Of a stretch of DNA of 27,454 bases, positions 14,593-24,727 are shown in pieces. The notes beneath the pieces are model-generated. The model was not told the origin of the DNA. It saw only the letters and a list, made by a program, of their open reading frames with translations, and ran no database searches. Source of the stretch: a virus; the IMG/VR virus record IMGVR_UViG_3300049840_000016, positions 1-27,454 of that record. One strand, given 5' to 3'. The position numbers and the translations under genes are program-made. Within the stretch, counting starts at the first letter, position 1, and the number at the start of each line of letters is the position of its first letter.

Positions 14593-17500
14593 CTATCCAG
14601 TTGCAACAACCCTTAATCTTTTTATAATTGGTGGATTAGTTGAATCTGTTCCTCTCATTCTTATTTTGATTTGGAACGCATTAAAGTCTGCAAGGTCTTT
14701 CGCAGAATATTCGTGTTCTATAAAGTCATCTCTTGTAGTAGATGAGTTAGTAGTAATATCTGGTTGTCCATTTGTATTAAAGAAAGTATAACCAACATCA
14801 TTAAAGTCTGATGAATCATCAGTTCTTAATGTTTTAAACATTACATCAATAGTTGATGTTGCTGGTCTGACTGCATCAAATTTTACATTAATCTGATTGG
14901 CTGCACTCTTCATTTGAACTTGTCGTGTTAGATATATTGCTTCTAAACTATCACCCTCTGGTTCAGTTGCTGGAACATATAATGTAGTTGGATAAACATC
15001 TGATGAACTTTGAACATTGTTAAGTCTATGAGTTATAGTTGCAATAGATGCTCTATCTAAATCAATAACTGGTGTTAAGTTATCAAACTCTGAAGACATA
15101 GTTAAAGTTAAGAAGAATGATTTAGATGAATTCAATTCGTTTGTTTCATTAATTGTTGATGTAATCATTCTTGGTACATCAAAATAATAGTTTCTACCTA
15201 ATACTATTGGTCTAGATGCACTAGTAGATTGTAAATTAAATGATGTTTGTGTACCGTCAACAGATGTTGCAGTTGTTGTTCTAATGTTTGCAGTAATTTT
15301 TGTATTTGGATATTCAACATTACTTACAAGTGGTTTCATAACATCCATCATTGCATTTTCAGTTACAACAGTTGTTGAATCACCAAATTTAATACCAGAG
15401 GTTGCATTTGAAGCTGTTGTTGCAGTTGCAGTCTGGGTTGCAAGTGTATTTGCAGTTGTAATTGTATACGAATCAATTCCTACATTTCCGACTGATGTAT
15501 GAGTTCTATTAATTTGGTCTAATGGTATTCCATCTACTTCATATAATTCTATACCAGCACCAGAACTATGTGCAATCGCACCAGTAGGTCTTGTTATACT
15601 GGTTACAGAAGAACCAGAAATAGTACCACTAAAGATTTCATCTTCTCTAATATCACCAGTAGTTGAATCTCTTGGAACTGTAATTTTTAATCTTACTGAA
15701 CCACTGCCTGGGAAACCAGTATTACTAGTTAATGTTAGTGAAGTATCAGAGGCACCAAAAGCACCGTTAAGAGTAGTTGAAACTCCAGACGATACACCAC
15801 TAATTGCAACATTATTTGTTGTTGCATACATATGGTGGTTTCTATGTGTAACTTTTACTACACCAGAACTTGCAAGTGATTCTAATGAATTTTGTTTTAA
15901 TGTTCTAGTTTCTACTGAATCATTTGTTAATACTAGATTTGATGTTTTACTTGTATCAAATTTTGCACGATAAAGTGAGAACTTAATATCTTCATCTTGA
16001 TATGCGTTCCAAGTTCTATTGTTTTGAGATTTAAATAACACACCAAGATATGGTTGGTCATTAACAATCGTTCCAGTATCAATATCTGCATCACCTAATT
16101 TAGAAATCCAAAGTTTATAATCTCTTGAATCTGTTTTCACAACCAATGCATATTCACTATGGTCTGCAACATAAATTGGTGATTCAAATTCAAATGTTGT
16201 AGCAGTAGTTGCGTTATCTGATAATAATATTTCAGAAGACTCTAGTGTTTTAGATGCAAGTGGTAATAATTTCTCAGTTGGATAACCATCTCTCATCTCT
16301 CTGATTTGAACAGTTACTGGAACTCTTTCATCTTTTTCTTGGAAATATAAATCTACTTTTGTAATAAACTCACCACCAACACTATCAACAATAAATGATT
16401 GTGCAAGCGGATCCCAAGGCTGTATTAAAGTTCTACCTCTATGTTGGAAACTTCTTGATTCAAAAACTTCCTCTTGGAATAATTGTCCGTTTCTTGTTCT
16501 TGTAACAGTTTCTTCAATAGTGTTTAAGAAACCTCTTGCAGTATAGATACCCTCTGCATATGTTTCTACACCTTCTAAATTGACATCATCTGCTTCATTA
16601 ATTCTAGAAGATGTTAATCTGAATTGTCTTTCACCAGTTTTAAATGCTGGGTTGCCTGGAGCGTTAGGGTCTGGAATACTAAAGACACCACTTATTGAAC
16701 CAGTAGGGCCTGTTATGAAATTATTACCATCTTCACCTGGCGGTAATAGTTTTTGTACAGTTCCACTTTCTGGAGTCTGTGTTCTTGTTCCAGTAAATAA
16801 ATTATATGTAATCTGAAGAACAGAATCTCTAGGAGTGCCTGGAGTTTCTGCACCAACTGGTGGTACTATTCCGTCAATAGTTGCACTTGGATTTGTTAAA
16901 TTCTGGAATTGTACAACAGAACAGAATTGTGTTAAATCAATATTAGTTGTTGCATCTGCATTGAAAAATTCTACACCATATAATCTATGTCCAGCACAAG
17001 TATGAATAGGGTCTTCTGCTCTTTCAATCTGAATTCTCCAAAACTTTTCACCTTGAATGTTAGGGCCAACTACACCCTCAGCTGCAGTTGTAAAGTCATA
17101 AGTATAAAATGCATTACTATTTCTTGAGATGTTTATTGTTGTATGTAATGAGAACTGTCCTACTGTATTAAATCCATATTCAGAATCAGAACTCATAATT
17201 TTTGCAACATAATCGTGTGCAGTATCGTTATTATCGTAACCAAATCTAATTTTACCTATGGCAGTCCAGTTTGGAGTTTCTGGTAAAGTGATTGTTGTTA
17301 ATGTTCCACCAGGCTTACCACCATCTGGAACACAGAAATCACCAATATATTGTCTATCAAAGAAAGGATAAACTCTTGTTTTAGGTTTCATTTTAGATGC
17401 TCTAAATGTAACATTTCTAGAACGAATAAATGGAACTACATCTTGTCTAATTAATTCATTACCGATAGGTTTATGGTCATTAACTTCAGTTACAAAAGTT

Positions 17501-20500
17501 CTTGTACCATTTCTAACTTGGTCTGTTAAAACTAATTCCCAAAGACCACCTCGTCCCCAACCATTACTAGTTTGTCCGATAACACCAGATGAAATAGTTT
17601 CCCAAGCATTCCATATAGTACCTAATGCATCTTCACCACCAGCGGCTTGTAATATCTGGTCAAAGTTACCCTCTAAGTTAATTACAATTTGTGGAAGTTT
17701 ATTTACTTCAAACCATTCATCACCAGATGGGTCTAATTCTAATACACCAACCCAAGCAAAGAAGTATGCAGCTTGAGCACTTTCTACTCTAGTTGCAAAC
17801 TTATTTCCAACAGTTTCAACAGAAGTAAATGGTAGCATACATTGGTCACCAATTTTAGAATAACCATCATTTGCTCTTGCAGTAGAATCTTCGTTTTGTT
17901 CTATAAGTGCAACATTCTTCATAGAGTATTTTGGTCTTAGTGTTCTGTTTTCATAATCTATTGCACAACTATAATCTTGGTGAGATACATCACCAGTTTT
18001 ATGTCCAGTAAAATTATCAACAACAAAACCAGATTTAAATCTATCAAATCCGTTTGCATCTAATACTTGGAAGTTTTCTGTTTCTGCTTCTAATAAGTTA
18101 AGAGTTGTATAATCTTCTAGTCGTTCTATTCTATTTTCTAAACGACCAATATCTCTCATTGTAAATCTGTTATTTTTTTGTATTCTTAAAAATATATCTT
18201 GTTCTGGTTCTTTGACATAAGGTTGCATTAATACATCAACTATTTTCATAGCTTCATTTTCAGATAATGGTTTAGGTGGTTCTGTTATTTCTGTTTCAAC
18301 ATCTAAACCTTCTTTAACTACAAACTGTTTATCTTTAGTTAAGAAAACACTATCTGTTCTACCTACATAAAAATCTAAATCATATTGAAAGTTAGAATTG
18401 TCTTGTGGAATATTTGAAACTATTGAACCAGCTGCAGAGAAGTTTCTTTGTGCAAAGTTAAATGTATAATCATTTACTCTTTCAGTAGATAAACTTTGTG
18501 ATGATGTTGTTACAGTAGATATTGTATCATCATTTGCAACAGTAGGTCTAAAATCTATTGAGTCGTGTAATAAGAATCTACCTCTAGGTTGTCTTTGTTC
18601 TGTGTCTACTCTTGTTGCAAGGTATGTAGGAATTTCTTTATAATCTATGTTTGAATATGAATCTACATTGAAGAAATCACCAGTACCGTGAGTAAAGTGG
18701 TCGCATACAATTAATAATTTACCAATAGGAACATCAACATTTGTTTTTCTGATTATTCTAGAAATATCATAATATGAATCTCTCATACCATCATCTAATA
18801 CATAATTACTAGTTACTACTGTATCACCAGCAGTAACAACAGTAGTTGTACCAGTTGCACCACTTGTTAAACCAGTAAATGTTTCACCGTCTGAAAAGTT
18901 TTTATTAGATAATAAAACATAAAAGAAAGTAGTTGGGCCTGTGTTAATAAGAGAACCTATTGCACCACTAGTTGTACCTTTTATTCTTTCACCTTTAGTA
19001 AATGTTCCACTTGAAACTGTTCCAGTAAATTGTGGAACTAATGGGTCGGTAGATGCGTTTGCAGATTCGTATATTGCTCTTATTTTATATACATCAGTTC
19101 TACCTAAAGAAATCTCTTTGTGATGTGCAGATGTACCATATTGTACACCACCACCTACACCATTGTTATCTACAATAACTAAATGAGCAGGATTGTTTGT
19201 TTTGTTTTTTTGTTGTGCAGTAGTTTTTGAAATTGTTGCAGTCACTTTAACTACACAATCTGAAGATGTTCCGAAAACAGTTGTATCAGTAATTGTTGCA
19301 GTTTTAGAATCACCAGCCAATACAGCAGAAGTCATATCATCAATATCAATAATATCTCCATCATTACACCCACCAGAACCATCATCTAAAATAGTAATTG
19401 CATAATTTGTATTAGATAGTGCATTAAATGTTTCGTTAGTTCCAGCAGTTATTACTATCTGTCCAGATGCATTTGATGTAACAATAAATTGTTTCTTAAA
19501 TGTATAAGAAGTTTGTGATACACCATTGTTGTCCGTAGTCAACATTGTTTTTGCATATTTCTTAACTGTTTTTCTTAAAAGAATATTTTTGTTTACATCA
19601 TTAATTTTTGTTCTTGTTCTAATTGCACCAACACTTGTTACATTACTAGAGATTAAAACTATATCTGAATTACCAGTACCAGCAGTATCTGGAGTTGTAA
19701 TACCAGAGTTTACTGGATATGTAGCTGTATTATTTGATGCATATGTAATAGTTGCTTTACCATTATATCCGTTAATTGCGTGGTCTTTAAATACAACAGT
19801 TCTACTTCCAGAACCACTTAATACTGAACCAGTAGTTGCAGTGAACGCTCCAGTTGCAGTAAATGTTGCAGTACCACTAGAACGAGTAGTATTAGATGTG
19901 TTTACAACTGCACCACCTTGAATACAGAAATAAGTTGCAGAAGTATTATTTGTTACACTTTCAATAACAATTTTTTCTGTTGCACTAGCAGCACCAGTTG
20001 GAACTTCTAAAACATCACCAGCTTTTAATTCAGTATTAAATAAAGTGTTTTGTCCAACTAAAGTATTTGTGTTTCTTGTAAGTGATACTGTACCAGTAAG
20101 ACTGAATCTACTTTGCATAGTACAATCAGCACTAAAGTTTGCTTGATTTGAATCATCATCATTCATAAAGACTTGTCTTACTTGACTAATGTCAAATGAC
20201 TCTATTGCACTAATTGTTAAATCTGTTGTTGTACCATTTTCGTGTACTAATTCATCTGATTGAGTTGATGCACTTGATTTTACTTTTTCACCACTTGAGA
20301 ATATACCATTTACATTTGTAAGATAAACTGCATCTGAACTAACAGAGTGAACAAATCCAGTTGCACCAGAATTTGCACCAGTTATTTTTGCCCCAGCAGC
20401 AAATTCAGATGAAGTTACTACTCCACTAAAATCAATCTCTGTAAACATTTTAATATCAAATAATCCAAGATTAAATGTTGAATCATTATCTGCACTATTT

Positions 20501-21918
20501 GATAAAAAGTCAGTTACTGTGGAATTATTTGCAGCTGTATCAAAACTTCTTACTCTTGCAACACCAATTTTTCCACCGTCTTCTGTTAAAATACTATCTG
20601 TTTCTATTCCTCTTCCTGGCCCGCCAGTTGTTCCAGTTACTTTAGATGCTGTAAAATTATCGTGAAGTGAAACTTCCATAAATGGTTCATCAATAGAACC
20701 AGGCGTTTCTGGAGATATGTCTGGAGAACCAAATGTATTTTCTACTACGATTGTATTACCAACTTCAACTGGTGTGATTGCGTTATCAACATTATCAGTT
20801 GTTCTTGGTTTTCTAATATCTATAAATGTTGGGTGACTTTTTTCTATTTCATAACCAGCAACATATGCCTTACCAGGCGTTAGATGTAAAGTAAGTAAAT
20901 CTTCAGATGCTGTATTTCCACTATCAGTAGTAGCACCAGATTCAAATATTCCATTATTAATACCATCAGCTAAAGTTTCTCTTGCATCTGGTTTAAAATC
21001 TCTAACAATATAGTGTCCAGATTCGTCATAAGTTCTTCTTGCAAGTGTTTCACCTAATACTGCATATTCAGTATTTCTTGATGCAGATAAAACATTACCA
21101 AGATTTACTCTCATTATTTCTACAAAATTTGTATCATTAGTATCTGTTAAAGATAATTTAGAAAGTGTTAATGAGATTTTTAATCTATGAGCACCAGCTG
21201 CGTTTTCGTTTGATGTACCAGTTGCATTATCATATAATGTACTATCTTCTTCTGGAGTTACTAAATCTTCTGTAACTGTAAAACCTATTCTATATGATGG
21301 TGTGTTTCCATACTTATCTAAAACTAATGTTTGTTCTGTAACATTTACAAAAATACCTCTAACAAAATATGTTCCAGCCGCAACTGTTACTGCTGAACCT
21401 ATTGCAGTTGCATCTGTTGATTGACAAGTTAATGATTCTTGTCCAGCAATAAATGAACCGACTGCACCGTTAGCTGTTAAGTTTTCACCATTAGAAAATA
21501 CAAAAGTTTCACCAGTTAAATCTGGATTTAAATATTTTACAAATAAAGTGATTGGGTCATCACCACTTGCAGCTGCAGTTCCTACAACTTTTGCAGATAC
21601 TCCAGATGTTGCACCAGTAATAACTTTATCTACATAAGATGAAATATTAGATGTAATGTCTGTGGTATTAAATGTTCCTTGAACTTTAACAGCATAATAC
21701 TGTTTGTCCATTCCAACTTCACCACCAGATATAATTGCACCTTCTTTAAAGATGTTTCTACCCATTTCTTCAACTTGATTTTGAAGTATAGATTGTTGTG
21801 TGGTTAGTTCTCTAGCCTGTACTGCAAAGCCAGGTCTATATAATACTTTATGAAAATTTTTACTTGTATCAAAATCATCATAATATGGTGATACATTTAG
21901 ATTTGTTTTTTGTGCCAT
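14593..21918 (-). CDS. Giant virion/baseplate structural protein (DUF4815-type)
   Basis: At 2441 residues this is by far the largest gene here. The N-terminus has the DUF4815-type opening (NLNVSPYYDDFDTSKNFHKV, LYRPGFAVQARELTTQQSIL, ending IFKEGAIISGGEV). A charged helical stretch near residues 1215-1290 (RDIGRLENRIERLEDYTTLN, LLEAETENFQVLD) and a segment near 1835-2010 (WDPLAQSFIVDSVGGEFITK, VDLYFQEKDERVPV, LVVKTDSRDYKLWISKLG) are further family landmarks. Several GA(T/N)SGA.G modules lie in the first half. It follows the gp8-like gene and precedes small structural genes, which in T4 is the position of the gp9/gp10 wedge and pin proteins. It may replace or connect these, but no homology to them is visible. 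Ribosome binding site is weak; the gp8 stop is 2 bases before its ATG. Confidence 0.88.
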   Translation of the reverse strand: MAQKTNLNVSPYYDDFDTSKNFHKVLYRPGFAVQARELTTQQSILQNQVEEMGRNIFKEGAIISGGEVGMDKQYYAVKVQGTFNTTDITSNISSYVDKVITGATSGVSAKVVGTAAASGDDPITLFVKYLNPDLTGETFVFSNGENLTANGAVGSFIAGQESLTCQSTDATAIGSAVTVAAGTYFVRGIFVNVTEQTLVLDKYGNTPSYRIGFTVTEDLVTPEEDSTLYDNATGTSNENAAGAHRLKISLTLSKLSLTDTNDTNFVEIMRVNLGNVLSASRNTEYAVLGETLARRTYDESGHYIVRDFKPDARETLADGINNGIFESGATTDSGNTASEDLLTLHLTPGKAYVAGYEIEKSHPTFIDIRKPRTTDNVDNAITPVEVGNTIVVENTFGSPDISPETPGSIDEPFMEVSLHDNFTASKVTGTTGGPGRGIETDSILTEDGGKIGVARVRSFDTAANNSTVTDFLSNSADNDSTFNLGLFDIKMFTEIDFSGVVTSSEFAAGAKITGANSGATGFVHSVSSDAVYLTNVNGIFSSGEKVKSSASTQSDELVHENGTTTDLTISAIESFDISQVRQVFMNDDDSNQANFSADCTMQSRFSLTGTVSLTRNTNTLVGQNTLFNTELKAGDVLEVPTGAASATEKIVIESVTNNTSATYFCIQGGAVVNTSNTTRSSGTATFTATGAFTATTGSVLSGSGSRTVVFKDHAINGYNGKATITYASNNTATYPVNSGITTPDTAGTGNSDIVLISSNVTSVGAIRTRTKINDVNKNILLRKTVKKYAKTMLTTDNNGVSQTSYTFKKQFIVTSNASGQIVITAGTNETFNALSNTNYAITILDDGSGGCNDGDIIDIDDMTSAVLAGDSKTATITDTTVFGTSSDCVVKVTATISKTTAQQKNKTNNPAHLVIVDNNGVGGGVQYGTSAHHKEISLGRTDVYKIRAIYESANASTDPLVPQFTGTVSSGTFTKGERIKGTTSGAIGSLINTGPTTFFYVLLSNKNFSDGETFTGLTSGATGTTTVVTAGDTVVTSNYVLDDGMRDSYYDISRIIRKTNVDVPIGKLLIVCDHFTHGTGDFFNVDSYSNIDYKEIPTYLATRVDTEQRQPRGRFLLHDSIDFRPTVANDDTISTVTTSSQSLSTERVNDYTFNFAQRNFSAAGSIVSNIPQDNSNFQYDLDFYVGRTDSVFLTKDKQFVVKEGLDVETEITEPPKPLSENEAMKIVDVLMQPYVKEPEQDIFLRIQKNNRFTMRDIGRLENRIERLEDYTTLNLLEAETENFQVLDANGFDRFKSGFVVDNFTGHKTGDVSHQDYSCAIDYENRTLRPKYSMKNVALIEQNEDSTARANDGYSKIGDQCMLPFTSVETVGNKFATRVESAQAAYFFAWVGVLELDPSGDEWFEVNKLPQIVINLEGNFDQILQAAGGEDALGTIWNAWETISSGVIGQTSNGWGRGGLWELVLTDQVRNGTRTFVTEVNDHKPIGNELIRQDVVPFIRSRNVTFRASKMKPKTRVYPFFDRQYIGDFCVPDGGKPGGTLTTITLPETPNWTAIGKIRFGYDNNDTAHDYVAKIMSSDSEYGFNTVGQFSLHTTINISRNSNAFYTYDFTTAAEGVVGPNIQGEKFWRIQIERAEDPIHTCAGHRLYGVEFFNADATTNIDLTQFCSVVQFQNLTNPSATIDGIVPPVGAETPGTPRDSVLQITYNLFTGTRTQTPESGTVQKLLPPGEDGNNFITGPTGSISGVFSIPDPNAPGNPAFKTGERQFRLTSSRINEADDVNLEGVETYAEGIYTARGFLNTIEETVTRTRNGQLFQEEVFESRSFQHRGRTLIQPWDPLAQSFIVDSVGGEFITKVDLYFQEKDERVPVTVQIREMRDGYPTEKLLPLASKTLESSEILLSDNATTATTFEFESPIYVADHSEYALVVKTDSRDYKLWISKLGDADIDTGTIVNDQPYLGVLFKSQNNRTWNAYQDEDIKFSLYRAKFDTSKTSNLVLTNDSVETRTLKQNSLESLASSGVVKVTHRNHHMYATTNNVAISGVSSGVSTTLNGAFGASDTSLTLTSNTGFPGSGSVRLKITVPRDSTTGDIREDEIFSGTISGSSVTSITRPTGAIAHSSGAGIELYEVDGIPLDQINRTHTSVGNVGIDSYTITTANTLATQTATATTASNATSGIKFGDSTTVVTENAMMDVMKPLVSNVEYPNTKITANIRTTTATSVDGTQTSFNLQSTSASRPIVLGRNYYFDVPRMITSTINETNELNSSKSFFLTLTMSSEFDNLTPVIDLDRASIATITHRLNNVQSSSDVYPTTLYVPATEPEGDSLEAIYLTRQVQMKSAANQINVKFDAVRPATSTIDVMFKTLRTDDSSDFNDVGYTFFNTNGQPDITTNSSTTRDDFIEHEYSAKDLADFNAFQIKIRMRGTDSTNPPIIKRLRVVATG

Positions 21919-21920
21919 TC

Positions 21921-23438
21921 TTAAAACTCAACTATGATTTTAACATCCTCTGTTTGGTCAGATGCTCGTGAAATAGGTCTTCTGTTTTCTATATAAATTA
22001 TGTCCCCACTATCTGGGTGCATTTCTGGATTTGCATATCCACTTGAAAATGCGATACTATCAACAGTTTCAGAACCAGTTGATGATGGAGTGCCAGATGC
22101 ACTAGAGTCTGCACCAGATACTGCATTTGCACCAGAAAATAAAACTGTGTTACTTGCAGTATTAACACCATAATTTGTAAATCTTTCTTGTTGATAATAT
22201 AAAATCTTATTTGTTGCATCCCATTCAACGACTCTACCGATTGCACCAGTAGTTGCTTGAGTTATTTTTTCATCTGCATCAAAATCTCCACTTGGTGAAG
22301 GAATATAAATTGCATATGTTTGTCTGGCAGTAGATGCTGTAAATAATGACGAACTGTTAAATTGAGTAGGATTTTTCATAATACCTACTTGTCTAAAGTC
22401 GTTTGCAACAGTAATATCATTACCTTCTTCTTGTTCAAACTTTGTATTTAAAATTATATAGTGTCCACCTAATTCTTCAACTGCATCGTGTCCGTGACCA
22501 ACTTGAGGTGATATAATTGGAGTTATAGTTCCAGCACTAGCTGAATTCCAAGTTGATAAAGTACCTCCACTTATTAAAGATGTTGCACCAGCATTTGTAT
22601 AAACATTAGTTCCTGCCAAATCTACTGTTGCAAAAGTATAATTTGCACCACTAGCTTGTACTGATGATACACCAGTTTCACCAAATCTTGTTATTACATT
22701 TGAACTCACAACAACCTTTAAGATTCCACCAGTTCCGTCTCCAGCAACTTTAACATAATAAGTTCCATCTGGATATCCACTACCTTGACTTGTTACCAAG
22801 AAAGTATCAATAGGAGCACCATTAAAAGGTGCAGAGTCTGTACTTGTTGTTACTGCACCAGATGATACAGTTGAGTCTGTTGCGACTGCCATAAAGTCAG
22901 TTGTTAAAAATTTGTCTACTTGAGTGGTTGTCAATGTGTACATATATTGTAAATAATAACCACCAACAAATTGTTTTACTGGGGAAGTAAAAGTAGGTTC
23001 TGTTGAAAGTGCGATTTTTACTCCAGAAGAATTTAAGTTATATAAAACTTTGTAAACTCTGTAATCTGAAGTTATGAAAAAATATGTAGAATCAACAAGA
23101 TTACTTGCACCAGTTTGATTTGAAGGATTAGCTGCACTAATGTTATGTTCGTACATATCGTAAGTAGTACCAGATGTATATGTTCTTCTAGGAACACCTC
23201 TTGATACATCAGAAGATGCAATCGCATTTGCACCTAACATTGAGTCCCATCTATAATTCTCTGATGTAATATCGTCTACTGGACTTGGTGGAGAAGTATC
23301 ACTTCCACCAGAAGTTCCACTAGTAAAAGGAGTTGATTTTCCTACAAACATATAATAGTTTTCGTTTGTTTCAGAAAATGATTCCTCAAACTGAGCAGCA
23401 TTTGTTTGTCTAAATTTTTCTGTAATAATTGCAGCCAT
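21921..23438 (-). CDS. 8: Baseplate wedge protein, gp8-like
   Basis: The protein has 505 residues against 334 in T4 gp8, which bridges the inner and peripheral baseplate wedge. The conserved start (IITEKFRQTNAAQFEESFSE, YYMFVGKSTPFT), the PPSPVDDITSENY.WD..LG block, PRRTYTSGTTYDMYEHN near 83-99, SDYRVYKVLYNLNSSGV near 124-140, and the terminal GDIIYIENRRPISRASDQ, EDVKIIVEF match marine T4-like gp8. Additional stretches include SQGSGYPDGTYYVKVAGDGT near 217-236 and a GDFDADEKITQATTGAIG module near 384-401. GAAGGAAATACA precedes the ATG. Its position directly before the giant baseplate-type gene fits wedge assembly. Confidence 0.83.
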   Translation of the reverse strand: MAAIITEKFRQTNAAQFEESFSETNENYYMFVGKSTPFTSGTSGGSDTSPPSPVDDITSENYRWDSMLGANAIASSDVSRGVPRRTYTSGTTYDMYEHNISAANPSNQTGASNLVDSTYFFITSDYRVYKVLYNLNSSGVKIALSTEPTFTSPVKQFVGGYYLQYMYTLTTTQVDKFLTTDFMAVATDSTVSSGAVTTSTDSAPFNGAPIDTFLVTSQGSGYPDGTYYVKVAGDGTGGILKVVVSSNVITRFGETGVSSVQASGANYTFATVDLAGTNVYTNAGATSLISGGTLSTWNSASAGTITPIISPQVGHGHDAVEELGGHYIILNTKFEQEEGNDITVANDFRQVGIMKNPTQFNSSSLFTASTARQTYAIYIPSPSGDFDADEKITQATTGAIGRVVEWDATNKILYYQQERFTNYGVNTASNTVLFSGANAVSGADSSASGTPSSTGSETVDSIAFSSGYANPEMHPDSGDIIYIENRRPISRASDQTEDVKIIVEF

Positions 23439-23466
23439 TGTATTTCCTTCTACTATTTAGTCCATC

Positions 23467-23760
23467 TTATGACGGTTCTGTTGGCCAAGTGACTTTATTT
23501 ACTTTGTCCTCAGTATCTAATCCATTTGTTAAATCTCTTAACTCTTGTCTATAAGTTTTCCAATCAGAACTCATTGTCACATCAGAGTTTGCTCTCCAAT
23601 CTGATTCACTTAATTTATTATTTCTTTCATTTCTTAAACCAGCAATCGCTCTATCGTAAGCACCTTTTGCCCACTCTACATCTCTTGCTTCAAGTTCTTT
23701 TATTTCTGAATCGGTCAAAGGTATTTTTTCACCATTAACCATTTTATGTGTGTATGCCAT
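23467..23760 (-). CDS. Tail-assembly-chaperone-like small protein (copy 2)
   Basis: The protein has 97 residues. The core YDRAIAGLRNERNNKLSESD, DWRANSDVTMSSDWKTYRQE, then LRDLTNG is the pattern of phage tail-assembly chaperone or fibre-assembly proteins (R..R...L..SDW..........W..YRQ.LRDL). It ends VTWPTEPS. A strong AGGAGAT lies before the ATG. Its last 30 residues are nearly the same as the partial gene at 27233-27454, and DNA identity over the last 80 bases is high, so the two are duplicates. In other phages such genes follow a tail-fibre gene and assist it; here it follows the fibre gene at 23792-24727. Its action as a chaperone is inferred. Confidence 0.78.
   Translation of the reverse strand: MAYTHKMVNGEKIPLTDSEIKELEARDVEWAKGAYDRAIAGLRNERNNKLSESDWRANSDVTMSSDWKTYRQELRDLTNGLDTEDKVNKVTWPTEPS
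23472..23550 (-). repeat. Direct repeat, copy A (3' end of chaperone-like gene)
   Basis: This stretch matches 27238-27316 in the same orientation at roughly 85-90 percent by eye, including the runs ggttctgttggccaagt and cagtatctaatcc. It encodes the shared C-terminus LT.GLDT.DKV.KVTWPTEPS and marks a duplicated gene. Confidence 0.8.
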
Positions 23761-23791
23761 TTTTATCTCCTATAATTATTGACATTAACCA

Positions 23792-24727
23792 TTAACTAAT
23801 TCCATATAGTTTAATAAATCCATTAGCAAAGTTACCAGTGCTTGGATAAAATCTTAAACCATCTTGTGCTTGTGCAGTCGTTGAACTTGCAGCTATCGTA
23901 TTTGCTACTAAGTTTGTACTACCAGACCAAAGACTTTGTGACCCTATAATAGTTGTATAATCATTTGCATCGTTAGGATTAACAATATAAAAATATCCAT
24001 TTACTGGAGTGGTTGTAGCACTTTCTTGTGAAGACCAAGTTGCAGTATTATTCATAAATCCTTGTGAATCATCTCCATAACTGCTTATACCACTTCCGTG
24101 AGCAGAAGCACCAGTTGAATGATATCCAGAACTTAGTATACTTGCACCACTCATAAAATACACTCTTATAATCAAATCTGTACTTCTTTGTATATTATAA
24201 ACACATTTATAAGAATCATATCCAGTCATTAATCCTTGAAACTGTACATCAGAAGATGATGATAATGTTGTTTTATTTAACAATGTTAAACCACCAGCAG
24301 TACCAAATTCAAATGCATTTCCAGCTTCATTAACTTTAAGTGCATCTCCAGCAGAACCTAAAGTATTAATATTAAACAATCCTACTTTATCTACAAAAGT
24401 TTCGTCAAATAATATTCTGTGATTTGCATTTGTACTAGAAACATCTGTTCCATCTAAAACTAAAAAATCACCAGCATCAGCAGTACCATTAGTAGAATTT
24501 AAAATTATAGAGTCTGATGAAATATTATTTACTGCAGCTGATTGTAACTCATCACGAGTGACTGCATTAGAAGAAATTTCTGTTGAACCAACTGCATCAT
24601 TTGGAATTTTTGCAGAGGTAACATTATCGTTTAAAATCTTTGCAGTAGTGACAGCATCATCAGCAATTTGAGAAGTCCCAATCGTTCCAGATTGTATTGC
24701 ACCTACTGGTATTTTACTTATTGGCAT
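23792..24727 (-). CDS. Tail-fibre-like protein with shaft repeats
   Basis: The protein has 311 residues. Residues about 15-60 are ten-residue fibre-shaft repeats (IADDAVTTAKILNDNVTSAK, IPNDAVGSTEISSNAVTRDE). Residues 74-109 carry two DGTD-type motifs, and 110-145 (DKVGLFNINTLGSAGDALKV, AFEFGTAGG) match the gene at 3457-4320. The C-terminal half is beta-rich, and the end LRFYPSTGNFANGFIKLYG is shared with two other fibre genes in the window. Its ATG directly follows the stop of the 55-residue gene (TAAATG). A short stretch with no gene (23761-23791) separates it from the chaperone-like gene, which may assist its folding. Virion fibre role is inferred; the receptor is unknown. Confidence 0.83.
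   Translation of the reverse strand: MPISKIPVGAIQSGTIGTSQIADDAVTTAKILNDNVTSAKIPNDAVGSTEISSNAVTRDELQSAAVNNISSDSIILNSTNGTADAGDFLVLDGTDVSSTNANHRILFDETFVDKVGLFNINTLGSAGDALKVNEAGNAFEFGTAGGLTLLNKTTLSSSSDVQFQGLMTGYDSYKCVYNIQRSTDLIIRVYFMSGASILSSGYHSTGASAHGSGISSYGDDSQGFMNNTATWSSQESATTTPVNGYFYIVNPNDANDYTTIIGSQSLWSGSTNLVANTIAASSTTAQAQDGLRFYPSTGNFANGFIKLYGIS
24401..24508 (-). repeat. Tandem DGTD-type motif in second fibre gene
   Basis: Residues 74-109 hold IILNSTNGTADAGDFLVLDG and DGTDVSSTNANHRILFDE, two copies of the same short motif. They align with 4081-4191 and, singly, with gp14 at 5530-5589. The repetition is visible in the DNA as well. Confidence 0.72.
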
